Source of the DNA: Pedobacter sp. L105
GTDB taxonomy: Bacteria; Bacteroidota; Bacteroidia; Sphingobacteriales; Sphingobacteriaceae
Length of the DNA stretch: 64,000 nucleotides
Direction: 5' to 3'
Assembly (NCBI RefSeq): GCF_009765875.1
Contig: NZ_LMUP01000008.1
Span: forward strand, 611,776 to 675,775
Shown: piece by piece, positions 44,176 to 51,988 of the stretch
Layout: each line of letters opens with the position of its first letter
How positions within the stretch are numbered: the first letter of the stretch is position 1
Made by a program: the position numbers and the translations under genes
Notes under the pieces: generated by a model
What the model was told of the DNA's origin: nothing
The model's input: only the letters and a program-made list of their open reading frames with translations
Databases searched by the model: none

Positions 44176-44946
44176 ATGAAAATTGCTCTTTTTTCAGATA
44201 TTCATGCCAATCTCCCTGCTTTAGAAGCATTCTTTAAAGATGTAGAAACAAGGGATATTGATGCCATGTATTGTCTTGGTGATCTTGTTGGCTATAATAT
44301 CTGGCCTAATGAAGTCATCAACGAAATCCGTAAACGTGGTATTCCTACTATAGCAGGCAACTACGACTTCGGTATAGGCCAAAGTAGTGACGATTGTGGC
44401 TGTGCTTACAAAACCGATGAAGAAAAAGAAATGGGTAAAGTTTCCATTGCCTATACAAACGAAGTAGTTAAAGACAAGGAAAGAGCCTATTTGAGAACCC
44501 TACCTGCTCACATTCGATTGGAATACCAGTTAAATAAGTATAAACTTACCGTCCTTCTGGTACATGGCAGCCCACGACGGGTAAATGAATACCTGTTTGA
44601 AGATAGGGAAGAAAAAAGTATGCTGAGGATTATGGAGCAGGCCGATGCTGACATTATGCTTTTCGGCCACACCCACAAACCTTACCACCGCATACTAGAT
44701 TCGGGACAAGGTGATGAAAACCACTTTAGACATGCTGTCAACATTGGATCAGTTGGAAAACCAAAAGATGCTGATCCAAGGGGCGGATACGTGATACTTA
44801 CTTTAAATCCAGAAAGTTCATGTAAAGTGAAAGAAAGCATTGTTGTCGAATTTATCCGGTTTGAATATGATGTAGAAAAGGCAGCAGAAGCGGTTGAAAA
44901 TAGCCCTTTGCCGAATGCTTACGCTGATATGTTAAGAAACGGATAA
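44176..44946 (+). CDS. Metallophosphoesterase A of the ars operon
   Basis: 256 residues, calcineurin-like fold: DIHANLPALEAF (Asp and His ligands), LGDLVGYNIWPNEV, AGNYDFGIG (Tyr in place of the His in GNHD), a DCGCAY insert near 74-79, VHGSPR and FGHTHKPYHR. The GNYD plus DCGC form marks a distinct subfamily of predicted phosphoesterases. It lies 39 bp after acr3. Its substrate is unknown; the setting suggests an arsenic-linked phosphate or arsenate ester. Confidence 0.85.
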   Translation: MKIALFSDIHANLPALEAFFKDVETRDIDAMYCLGDLVGYNIWPNEVINEIRKRGIPTIAGNYDFGIGQSSDDCGCAYKTDEEKEMGKVSIAYTNEVVKDKERAYLRTLPAHIRLEYQLNKYKLTVLLVHGSPRRVNEYLFEDREEKSMLRIMEQADADIMLFGHTHKPYHRILDSGQGDENHFRHAVNIGSVGKPKDADPRGGYVILTLNPESSCKVKESIVVEFIRFEYDVEKAAEAVENSPLPNAYADMLRNG

Positions 44947-44948
44947 AC

Positions 44949-45683
44949 ATGAAAATAGCACTTTTTTCAGATATACATGCAAACCTTCCAGCATTTCAGG
45001 CAATGTTACAAGATATGGAAAAGCGAAAGCCTGATGCAATTTATTGTCTGGGAGATTTAGTTGGTTATCACATTTGGCCTAATGAAGTGATTGCTGAAAT
45101 TCGACGACGTGGGATTGCAACACTTGCTGGCAACCATGACCAGAAAGTTGAAAAAATCATCACCATCCCTGATAGTTTAAAAGAGGCGGGGAAAAATTAT
45201 GCTTACCATTTGATTGACCAGGAAGGAAGGAACTATTTAAAGACCCTTCCGGCTCACATTAAGTTAGACTATCAACTGGCTGAACATAAAATGAATTTGG
45301 TCTTTGCTCATGGAAGTACCCGGAGTATAGATGAATATATTTTGGAAGATACTAATGAAGCATATGTATTAGATTTACTTAAAGAAGCCAATGCAGATGT
45401 TTTATGTATTGGCCATTCACACAAGCCATACCACCGGGTAATTTTAGCTGAAAACGGGGAAGAAAAGAATATAATAAATATAGGTTCAGTGGGTAAACCA
45501 AAAGACGGTAATCCACAAGGCTGTTATGTATTACTTACAATTAATATACCGTCTACACCTGAAAAAAAACAGCTCGAAGTGGAGTTTATCCGTTTTGATT
45601 ATGACGTTGAAAAAGCAGCAAGGGCAATAGAGGATAGTTTGCTTCCCGACGAATTTGCAGACCGTTTGAGAAAAGCCTATTAG
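44949..45683 (+). CDS. Metallophosphoesterase B, paralog of A
   Basis: 244 residues, clearly a duplicate of the preceding protein (same DIHANLPAF, LGDLVGYHIWPNEVI, GHSHKPYHR and C-terminal FIRFDYDVEKAA segments) but with a canonical GNHD and no DCGC insert. Only 2 bp separate the two genes. The pair therefore has one copy with a standard active site and one with a thiol-bearing insert, suggesting division of labour or a heterodimer. Confidence 0.85.
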   Translation: MKIALFSDIHANLPAFQAMLQDMEKRKPDAIYCLGDLVGYHIWPNEVIAEIRRRGIATLAGNHDQKVEKIITIPDSLKEAGKNYAYHLIDQEGRNYLKTLPAHIKLDYQLAEHKMNLVFAHGSTRSIDEYILEDTNEAYVLDLLKEANADVLCIGHSHKPYHRVILAENGEEKNIINIGSVGKPKDGNPQGCYVLLTINIPSTPEKKQLEVEFIRFDYDVEKAARAIEDSLLPDEFADRLRKAY

Positions 45684-45810
45684 TCTTGTTTTAATGGCTA
45701 CAGAGAATGTTCTTTCTGTAGCCATTATAACAGATTAGAAATTTAGTACGTTTGTTCATAGAGCGCATGAGAGATATACCTGCCGGAGATAACCTGAACG
45801 AACCAATATT

Positions 45811-46146
45811 ATGACGATTATTAAATCATTACTTATTTTTATTCTTGCTGGACTGTGTGAAATTGGCGGTGGCTATTTAATTTGGCTATGGCTAAAAGAA
45901 GATAAGCCTATTTGGTACGGCGCACTTGGTGGAATTATACTTTGTGCATACGGAGTAATCGCAACATGGCAGACTGCAAATTTCGGAAGGGTATATGCTA
46001 CTTACGGAGGCATTTTTATTGTATTGGCACTGTTATGGGCTTGGAAAGTTGATGGCTTTAAACCAGACAAGTGGGATGTCATAGGGGCAACAATTGCACT
46101 TGCAGGTGCCTGTATTATCATTTATATGCCACGTTCAAGTATGTAA
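45811..46146 (+). CDS. YnfA/UPF0060 small multidrug-type membrane protein
   Basis: 111 residues with four membrane helices. The ILAGLCEIGGGYLIWLWL start, AYGVIATWQTANFGRVYATYGGIFIVLAL centre and GATIALAGACIIIYMPR end are classic YnfA/UPF0060. The fold is related to small multidrug resistance proteins. It follows the phosphoesterases by 127 bp and is the last plus-strand gene of the ars cluster. Confidence 0.9.
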   Translation: MTIIKSLLIFILAGLCEIGGGYLIWLWLKEDKPIWYGALGGIILCAYGVIATWQTANFGRVYATYGGIFIVLALLWAWKVDGFKPDKWDVIGATIALAGACIIIYMPRSSM

Positions 46147-46153
46147 GGCATTG

Positions 46154-46531
46154 TTATAAGGTATCAGTAATATATTTCGCTCTTTCAGCAAGCACGGCTT
46201 TTAGCCAATTCCTCATAATATCCCTTCCGGTAGTCATAGAGGTGTCGCAAGATGCCGGGTTAGCATCATAATTATATTGCATGGCCTGATCAAAGGTATC
46301 CAGAAAATGTTCTTCGAGTTCCCGGTTTACTTCATAATGGGATAATTCCACCTCTAAAAATTGAAGAAAAAACAGGGTGCCCCAGCGGTTATTGTTACTT
46401 GGGCTACTATAGTATTCAGGCAGGGATACCTGATTGATGAACTGCTGTACAAAGTATTCTGGATTGATCTGGTAGATCGAACACAGGGTCTCAAAGTCTT
46501 CTGACAAGGTAATGTGAATAGTGGTTTCCAT
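46154..46531 (-). CDS. Element protein, function unknown
   Basis: 125 residues, acidic. Its start METTIHITLSEDFETLCSIYQINPEYFVQQFINQVSL resembles the ACSLYKIDVAEVLQVFVDHV and DFCVLCEVYDCYPKEFLEYFMGYISV segments of the 252-residue protein encoded just upstream, pointing to a shared repeat domain. Last gene of the HEPN operon. Confidence 0.65.
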   Translation of the reverse strand: METTIHITLSEDFETLCSIYQINPEYFVQQFINQVSLPEYYSSPSNNNRWGTLFFLQFLEVELSHYEVNRELEEHFLDTFDQAMQYNYDANPASCDTSMTTGRDIMRNWLKAVLAERAKYITDTL

Positions 46532-46542
46532 AGGGCATAGGT

Positions 46543-47301
46543 TTAATTGGGGTTCATGGTCTGATAATGTATGCGGTAAAAATCCCGAAGGGTATCTACC
46601 TTTCTTTGAATGTCACGGATAATGTAAACTTCCAGACGAAGTTCTTCTAGCCGGTCATAGAAATCAATCTCCCAATCGGTCAATTCTATCCTGATATGTG
46701 GATTTCTGCCAAGACCATTGGCGATTTTCAAAAAAAAAGTATGGACGAAATTGGAGTATCCTTTTAGTCCAAAACCTACGTCGGCATCCGCTACAGAGAT
46801 ATAGCCCATGAAATATTCCAGAAATTCTTTTGGATAACAGTCATATACTTCACAAAGCACACAAAAGTCCTTACTTATTTTTAAGGCAGAATATTCATCA
46901 ACATAGATCATATCAGATGGCGTATATCGACGCTCCATTGCATTAAAGATGTTCTCCACAAAACAGCGGGTGTAACTGCGTTTGGTAGTGGTTTTCCATC
47001 CCCTTCGTTTCATATGGGCAAGGATTTCAATTTGTCCCATATTACGCAAAAATAGTTTTCTGCATTTTCTCATTCCTGTACTGAGAATACGGGGCTTTTT
47101 CTTCCTTCTGTAGCAGAAGATCAGGCAGTGGCAAGCCTCTGAAAATCCCTCGTGATAGGTCTTGTTGATAATGTCATAGACTGTTACATGATCAACAAAC
47201 ACCTGCAAGACCTCTGCAACATCTATTTTATATAAACTACAGGCTACTTTAAATTCCATCGGAATAACGATGGGTTCATTTTTCTTCTGTCTCATTACCA
47301 T
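46543..47301 (-). CDS. Two-repeat element protein, function unknown
   Basis: 252 residues. It contains two copies of a small helical unit (about 15-45 and 145-175) with the pattern F-x-V-x-C-x-L-Y-x-[CI]-x-x-x-E-[VF]-L-x-x-F, also seen in the 125-residue neighbour. The middle is basic (RRKKKPRILSTGMRKCRKLFLRN). No known family recognised. It lies 11 bp from the following gene. Confidence 0.6.
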   Translation of the reverse strand: MVMRQKKNEPIVIPMEFKVACSLYKIDVAEVLQVFVDHVTVYDIINKTYHEGFSEACHCLIFCYRRKKKPRILSTGMRKCRKLFLRNMGQIEILAHMKRRGWKTTTKRSYTRCFVENIFNAMERRYTPSDMIYVDEYSALKISKDFCVLCEVYDCYPKEFLEYFMGYISVADADVGFGLKGYSNFVHTFFLKIANGLGRNPHIRIELTDWEIDFYDRLEELRLEVYIIRDIQRKVDTLRDFYRIHYQTMNPN

Positions 47302-47322
47302 AATTTTAAAATCAACAATGTA

Positions 47323-47628
47323 CTATTTGGTCTGTATCTTGGTATAAAGGTAGCTGGCATCTAAAAACTCCATAAACTGGGTATAAAAGCACAGCATATC
47401 TTTTATGGTTTCTTCGTTGGCATATTGGGAAGACTGGAATACCCATCCTTTATACAATTCCCAAAAATTCTCCCTTGTTTCGTGGATAGGGAAATCGTGA
47501 AAGAAATAATCCATAGTTTCAAAAGGGTTCTTAATCTCCCTTGCTTGCAGACGGGTAGGCTGATAATTCAGCTTTTTCATTATCTTCTTACTTTTCATGT
47601 CTTTAGGCTTCATCAACTTTGAATTCAC
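47323..47628 (-). CDS. Small element protein, function unknown
   Basis: 101 residues if started at 47628, which overlaps the end of the HEPN gene by 26 bp; starts at 47613 or 47598 are equally plausible. It has a basic N-terminus and the segment RENFWELYKGWVFQSSQYANEETIKDMLCFYTQFMEFLDASYLY. Proteins of this size and wording are common in Bacteroidota integrative elements next to HEPN genes, but no role is known. Confidence 0.6.
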   Translation of the reverse strand: MNSKLMKPKDMKSKKIMKKLNYQPTRLQAREIKNPFETMDYFFHDFPIHETRENFWELYKGWVFQSSQYANEETIKDMLCFYTQFMEFLDASYLYTKIQTK

Positions 47629-48505
47629 TTTCTCCTTTTAGCTCTTTGTATAAAAAGGCTTCATGCTCTAGTTCTTCAATCTTGGCACCGCACATCTCTT
47701 TAACAAGGTCGACAAATGCAGATACACGGTTATATAGATGATGGGCATCCTGCGCACTAACCTTAAAACCTTCACCGTAACGTGAGCTAGAATAACTTTT
47801 CATTAATAAGCTAAAGAGTCTTTCATCTTCGGGATTGCCTGATATAAATGTTTGTAGTGGTTTTTCAGAAAATGCGGTGCATAATCGCAACATGCGTAAT
47901 AAGTTATGCACTTCTGTACGGTAGGCAATATGTACCCGGACCACCAAAATACAGCACTGTTCAACAACTTGGTGTAGCATAAAAGTGGATACATTATAAT
48001 CCTCTTTAGACAGGCATTCCCCTGCACCACGTAAAAATCCTTCGGCAAGGGGCATGCGGTGTTGATAATGTTTTTGTGCTTTTTTCGCAGATTGAGAGGG
48101 AATGAACTTTTCAATGAAATCAAAATTACCCATACCGTCACGGCTATATAACAATTGTCCGGTAGTATAAACGGTCATGAAAAATCGGTTATTGGCTTTA
48201 ATTGCAGCCAAAATACTTTCCTGACCGTGACAGATGATTCCAATCCTGCCATGCTGATAGTAAGTATTGGAGAATTCCTGCACCTCGTGATCAATACGGG
48301 TGGCAGTTTCTGTTACCATTAGTAAACTATAGTTACTGTAATGGCTGTTTTGGTGATCTTTAAAACAGCCTGTAGTTTCCGTTAATACTGTGGTTTTAGC
48401 AAAACAGAAAAGCTGTAGTGGTTGAAACTTGTCGACCAGGCTTTGGACAAATGTTTTGAAGTAGCCCGTTTGGTGATCTGTTGCTGAAAGAATGTGCATA
48501 TCCAT
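47603..48505 (-). CDS. HEPN-domain protein
   Basis: 300 residues. Residues about 150-275 form a HEPN-like helical domain (LAEGFLRGAGECLSKEDYNVSTFMLHQVVEQCCILVVRVHIAYRTEVHNLLRML), and residues 1-140 look like a nucleotidyltransferase-type alpha/beta fold without clear GS...D-x-D residues. HEPN domains are often RNases or partners in toxin-antitoxin and defence systems. First gene of a four-gene operon, divergent from an XRE regulator. Confidence 0.75.
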   Translation of the reverse strand: MDMHILSATDHQTGYFKTFVQSLVDKFQPLQLFCFAKTTVLTETTGCFKDHQNSHYSNYSLLMVTETATRIDHEVQEFSNTYYQHGRIGIICHGQESILAAIKANNRFFMTVYTTGQLLYSRDGMGNFDFIEKFIPSQSAKKAQKHYQHRMPLAEGFLRGAGECLSKEDYNVSTFMLHQVVEQCCILVVRVHIAYRTEVHNLLRMLRLCTAFSEKPLQTFISGNPEDERLFSLLMKSYSSSRYGEGFKVSAQDAHHLYNRVSAFVDLVKEMCGAKIEELEHEAFLYKELKGESEFKVDEA

Positions 48506-48514
48506 ATCGGTTGG

Positions 48515-48538
48515 TTTTTGATTTATTTAAATCAAAAA
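48515..48538. repeat. Perfect 10-bp palindrome upstream of the HEPN operon
   Basis: TTTTTGATTT and AAATCAAAAA around a 4-bp ATTT centre, 10 bp before the HEPN gene start. Likely operator of the divergent regulator, or a hairpin covering the start of the HEPN mRNA. It is AT-only except for one G/C pair. Confidence 0.55.
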
Positions 48539-48594
48539 TGCCGGGTAATACTGCTGTGATCTACTAATTGCACTGGTGGTTTACTAAAAAATCT

Positions 48595-48628
48595 TGGTAG
48601 TTTACTATCGTAAAAATCATTATATTTG
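48595..48628 (+). promoter_or_regulatory. Promoter of the XRE regulator
   Basis: TTG at 48595-48597 and TATATTTG at 48621-48628 (exact TAnnTTTG), 23 bp apart. The box ends 5 nt before the ATG, so the mRNA should be leaderless. GTTTACTA repeats at 48579-48586 and 48600-48607 (21 bp apart) overlap the promoter as operator candidates. Confidence 0.6.
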
Positions 48629-48633
48629 TTAGT

Positions 48634-49023
48634 ATGGAAACACCTACTAAATCTAGCAAAATGCACTTAGGCCGAAAGATCAGAGGAATACGGGAACTTC
48701 GGAATATAAAACAAGATTATTTGGCTACTCAACTTGGTGTGAGCCAACAGACGATTTCAAATATTGAGCAGAGCGAAGAAGTAGAAGAAACTACCTTAGA
48801 TAAAATTGCAAAGGTCTTAGGGATTTCAGTTGAAGGGATCAAAAATTTCACGGAAGAGGCTGTAGTCAATTTCTTTAATACATTCAACGATACCAGTGCA
48901 TTTAATAATCATTGCACCTTCAACCCATTAGATAAATTAATGGAAGTTGTTGAGGAAAATAAAAATTTATATGAACGCTTACTTGCAAGTGAACGTGAAA
49001 AAATTGAGTTGCTTAAAAAATAA
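48634..49023 (+). CDS. XRE-family HTH regulator with coiled-coil tail
   Basis: 129 residues. XRE HTH at about 13-68 (LGRKIRGIRELRNIKQDYLATQLGVSQQTISNIEQSEEV). The C-terminal DKLMEVVEENKNLYERLLASEREKIELLKK is a coiled coil for dimerisation. It is divergent from the HEPN operon and likely controls it and the element's transfer or excision. Confidence 0.88.
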   Translation: METPTKSSKMHLGRKIRGIRELRNIKQDYLATQLGVSQQTISNIEQSEEVEETTLDKIAKVLGISVEGIKNFTEEAVVNFFNTFNDTSAFNNHCTFNPLDKLMEVVEENKNLYERLLASEREKIELLKK

Positions 49024-49126
49024 TAAGCAAAAAAGCGGTATGATCAGGTGACCATGCCGCTTATCTAAATTAACGCTCTCCATATAAAGACGTTTGATAT
49101 AGGGAAATATTGTTTGGCCTATAAAA

Positions 49127-50344
49127 TTAAGCTGCCACAGGTTTCTTTTTTAGTACCTCCATATCTTCACCTACTTTGTTATCCATGATCTTGGCATAAA
49201 TCTGTGTTGTCTTAATACTTGTATGGCCGAGCATCTTACTTACACTTTCTATCGGAATCCCATTCGCCATTGTTACGGTGGTGGCAAAAGCAACTCTGGC
49301 AACTTTAAATGTCAAATGTTTTTCTACTCCGCTTAAATCTGCAACCTCTTTCAGATAGGCATTCATTTTTTGATTACTATTCATTGGTAGTACCAGTCCG
49401 CTATCAATACATAATGGATGATCCGCATAACGTTCCATAATTTCCAATGCAACTGGCAACATCGGCACATTGCAGGGAATACCCGTTTTATGGCGTTTTT
49501 TAATAATCCATAGTGAACCGTCCACACCTCTGATGATTTCTGACTTTTTCAATTCCACCAAATCAATAAAGCTCATTCCTGTATAGCAACAAAAGATAAA
49601 AGCATCACGAACTATTCTTAGCCGCTCTATGGCAAATTCTTTCTTATAGATGCCTTGTATATCGGATGGGGTTAAAATGACCTGTTGAACCTTTGTGATC
49701 TTATTTTTATGGCCGCTAAATGGGTCATAGGTCATCCATCGATTAGCAAAACAAATACGTATCACTTTACCCAAATTTTTAAGGTGCTTGACTGCTGCGT
49801 TATTTTCACAACCGCATTTACTTCTCAAATAAAAATCAAACTCGGTAATAAAATAGTTGTCTACTTTATCCAAAACCACATCGGTAAGTTTAAACTTATA
49901 AAGGAGAAAGGATTTAGTATGCTTTAAAGTAGTATTGTATTTAGTCAATGTTCCTTGGGTAAACCCTTTTCCTATCAGTGCTTTCACCTTATCATTATGA
50001 TCTTGAATAGCCGTAATCAGGGTATGGGTTTCTTCTTCAACGCCTAAATATTTATTTTTAAGTGACAGGGCGGTGACCTCCCTTCCGGCTTTAAATAGAT
50101 CGGTATGCGCCTGATCAACTTTATCCTCAATCGTTTTTAGATGGCAGTTGATGGTTCTGGCATCTTCCTTTTTTCCGTCTAATCGAAGCGTCTTAGCATT
50201 CCAGCGTTCAGGTTCACATTGTTTTCCGGTTGATAGTTCTTTAGGTACTCCATCTACAGTAATACGCATGTAAATCGGCATTGCACCAGCAACATAGTTT
50301 TTTGGCTTCTTCAAATAGAAGAGCAGGCTAAAAGTGTTTTTCAT
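49127..50344 (-). CDS. int: Tyrosine recombinase/integrase of the element
   Basis: 405 residues from 50344 (MKNTFSLLFYLKK). Phage_int_SAM-like arm and core domains of Bacteroidota elements precede the catalytic domain: FCCYTGMSFIDL (Ser at the Arg-I position, as reported for IntDOT-like enzymes), KKRHKTG (Lys), LTFKVARVAFATTVTM (HxxR with His replaced by Lys), LGHTSIKTTQIYAKI (His and Tyr nucleophile). It lies 222 bp from the att core in tRNA-Asp and should catalyse integration there. Confidence 0.92.
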   Translation of the reverse strand: MKNTFSLLFYLKKPKNYVAGAMPIYMRITVDGVPKELSTGKQCEPERWNAKTLRLDGKKEDARTINCHLKTIEDKVDQAHTDLFKAGREVTALSLKNKYLGVEEETHTLITAIQDHNDKVKALIGKGFTQGTLTKYNTTLKHTKSFLLYKFKLTDVVLDKVDNYFITEFDFYLRSKCGCENNAAVKHLKNLGKVIRICFANRWMTYDPFSGHKNKITKVQQVILTPSDIQGIYKKEFAIERLRIVRDAFIFCCYTGMSFIDLVELKKSEIIRGVDGSLWIIKKRHKTGIPCNVPMLPVALEIMERYADHPLCIDSGLVLPMNSNQKMNAYLKEVADLSGVEKHLTFKVARVAFATTVTMANGIPIESVSKMLGHTSIKTTQIYAKIMDNKVGEDMEVLKKKPVAA

Positions 50345-50469
50345 CTTTTTCAGATTAGAGTTAAACAAAATTAGCGTTGCAGCTACGGGCAGTCAAGATG
50401 TTCAGATTATGAACTAGCTGTAATACAATTACTTACATGCTTTTCAGTGAGTAGGGCATCCGCCTTGAT

Positions 50470-50490
50470 TGACTCACTGAATTACTCACT
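50470..50490. repeat. Right-end copy of the arm motif
   Basis: TGACTCACTGAATTACTCACT, nearly the same as the left-end motifs at 29528 and 32029, in the same orientation. AGTGAGTA at 50446-50453 is an extra inverted half. Candidate integrase arm sites. Confidence 0.6.
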
Positions 50491-50532
50491 GGTAGTATGA
50501 GAAAAATTGAATATTTCCAGAAGTCTGTATAT

Positions 50533-50567
50533 CAAAAAAGCCTCTAATCATACGATTAAAGGCTTTT
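50533..50567. terminator. Element-borne terminator 3' of tRNA-Asp
   Basis: AAAAAGCCTCTAATC against GATTAAAGGCTTTTT with loop ATAC. Over about 73 bp including the att core it matches the hairpin at 29402-29435 with about eight differences. It terminates tRNA-Asp in the present arrangement. Confidence 0.8.
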
Positions 50568-50589
50568 TGAATGTTTTACTACTTATCTT

Positions 50590-50606
50590 GCGGACCGGAC
50601 GGGACT
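50590..50606. repeat. att direct repeat, copy 3 (in tRNA-Asp)
   Basis: GCGGACCGGACGGGACT, covering the last 16 nt of tRNA-Asp plus one base. Right boundary of the integrated array; the tRNA stays intact. Confidence 0.88.
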
Positions 50607-50664
50607 CGAACCCGCGACCTCCGCCGTGACAGGGCGGCATTCTAACCAGCTGAACTACCGGTCC
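50591..50664 (-). tRNA. tRNA-Asp (GTC anticodon)
   Basis: 74 nt cloverleaf on the minus strand: acceptor GGACCGG/CCGGTCC with discriminator G, anticodon stem CCGCC/GGCGG around the loop CTGTCAC (anticodon GTC), T arm GCGGGTTCGAGTCCCGT. CCA is not encoded. It is the integration target of both elements. Confidence 0.96.
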
Positions 50665-50753
50665 GTTTCTCCCTTTCGGGAATGCAAATATAGGAACTAT
50701 AATCACATTACAAAATTAATAATTGAAGTATTTTTCAATTAAAACCTAACTCA

Positions 50754-51827
50754 TTAAGCTACAGAGCCCTCTTTCATCTTTTCTGCGTTCTCAGCGAACT
50801 GTAATGCATCAATCAGCTCCTGAACACCACCATCCATCACATTATTCAAGCTGTACAAGGTTAAACCGATACGGTGATCAGTTACCCTCCCCTGTGGATA
50901 GTTATAGGTCCTGATCTTCGCAGAACGGTCTCCTGTAGACACCATGGTTTTACGCCTTGCAGCAATGTCACCATTCTTTTTCTGCACTTCAATATCATAT
51001 AATTTACTACGCAGCATTTCCATCGCAATTTCACGGTTACCCAGCTGTGAACGCTCCTGCTGACAAACCACTACCATTCCAGAAGGCCTGTGGGTAAGCT
51101 GTACCTTAGTTTCTACTTTATTTACGTTCTGTCCACCGGCACCACCTGACCGGGAAGTCTGCAGGTCAATATCCGCAGGGTTCAGGTAAAAGTCGATCTC
51201 CTCAGCTTCAGGTAACACTGCTACTGAAGCAGCTGAAGTATGTACCCTTCCCTGTGTTTCTGTATCAGGAACACGCTGCACACGGTGCACGCCAGACTCA
51301 TACTTAAGCTGTCCGTATACATCTTCACCAGAAACCTTCATGATCACCTCTTTGTAACCGCCGGCAGTTCCTTCTGTAACATCCACTACTTCTACTTTCC
51401 AGCGTTTCTGCTCAAAGAAACGGGTATACATACGGAACAGATCACCAGCAAACAATGCTGCTTCATCACCTCCGGTACCACCCCTGATCTCAAACACTGC
51501 ATTCTTAGCATCTTCAGGGTCTACAGGGATCAGCATCAGGCGAACCTTCTCCTCAATTTCTTCCTGTTGTTTTAACAACCCATCAAGTTCCTCTTTGGCC
51601 ATTTCACGCATCTCCGGGTCCTTTTCAGTACTCAGGATCTCTTTATTGGCATCGATGTTACTCATCACATTTTTGTAGATCTTATAAGCATCCACAATCT
51701 TGGTCAGGTCTTTATATTCTTTATTTAATTGGGCAAAACGTTTCATATCCTGCATGGTATCAGGATTGCTTAATTGCTCTTCAACATCTTCCCAGCGAAT
51801 TTTTATCGCTTCTAATTTCTCTAACAT
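50754..51827 (-). CDS. prfA: Peptide chain release factor 1
   Basis: 357 residues. GGAGGQNVNK near 230-239 holds the GGQ that triggers peptidyl-tRNA hydrolysis; the codon-recognition loop with a PxT-type motif lies in RVQRVPDTETQGRVHTSA near 185-202 (PDT rather than PAT). Reads UAA and UAG. Cytosolic, essential. Located next to tRNA-Asp. Confidence 0.96.
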   Translation of the reverse strand: MLEKLEAIKIRWEDVEEQLSNPDTMQDMKRFAQLNKEYKDLTKIVDAYKIYKNVMSNIDANKEILSTEKDPEMREMAKEELDGLLKQQEEIEEKVRLMLIPVDPEDAKNAVFEIRGGTGGDEAALFAGDLFRMYTRFFEQKRWKVEVVDVTEGTAGGYKEVIMKVSGEDVYGQLKYESGVHRVQRVPDTETQGRVHTSAASVAVLPEAEEIDFYLNPADIDLQTSRSGGAGGQNVNKVETKVQLTHRPSGMVVVCQQERSQLGNREIAMEMLRSKLYDIEVQKKNGDIAARRKTMVSTGDRSAKIRTYNYPQGRVTDHRIGLTLYSLNNVMDGGVQELIDALQFAENAEKMKEGSVA

Positions 51828-51988
51828 AATCTTTTATTCAGAAAATAATTAATCGCCCGACCAGCATACCCTCCATATTGATTAATCCACAAAAACAGCG
51901 GAAACCAGCTTATTAAAGATACCCTGAAGCAATTGGTATTTATAGGATTACAAAAATAAGGAATATATATTTGTTTTTTCAGTAACGG

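Larger units (their letters stand above)
31957..50606. mobile_element. 18.6-kb integrative mobilizable element in tRNA-Asp
   Basis: Bounded by 17-bp direct repeats of the tRNA-Asp 3' end (31957-31973 and 50590-50606). It contains a tyrosine integrase beside the tRNA, a relaxase with accessory Mob proteins and a candidate oriT, an excisionase-like HTH protein, and cargo: two membrane proteins, a TonB receptor with a DUF6660-like protein, an arsenic operon and a HEPN operon. No VirB/Tra conjugation genes or coupling ATPase are present, so it would be mobilised by a helper element. Confidence 0.85.
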
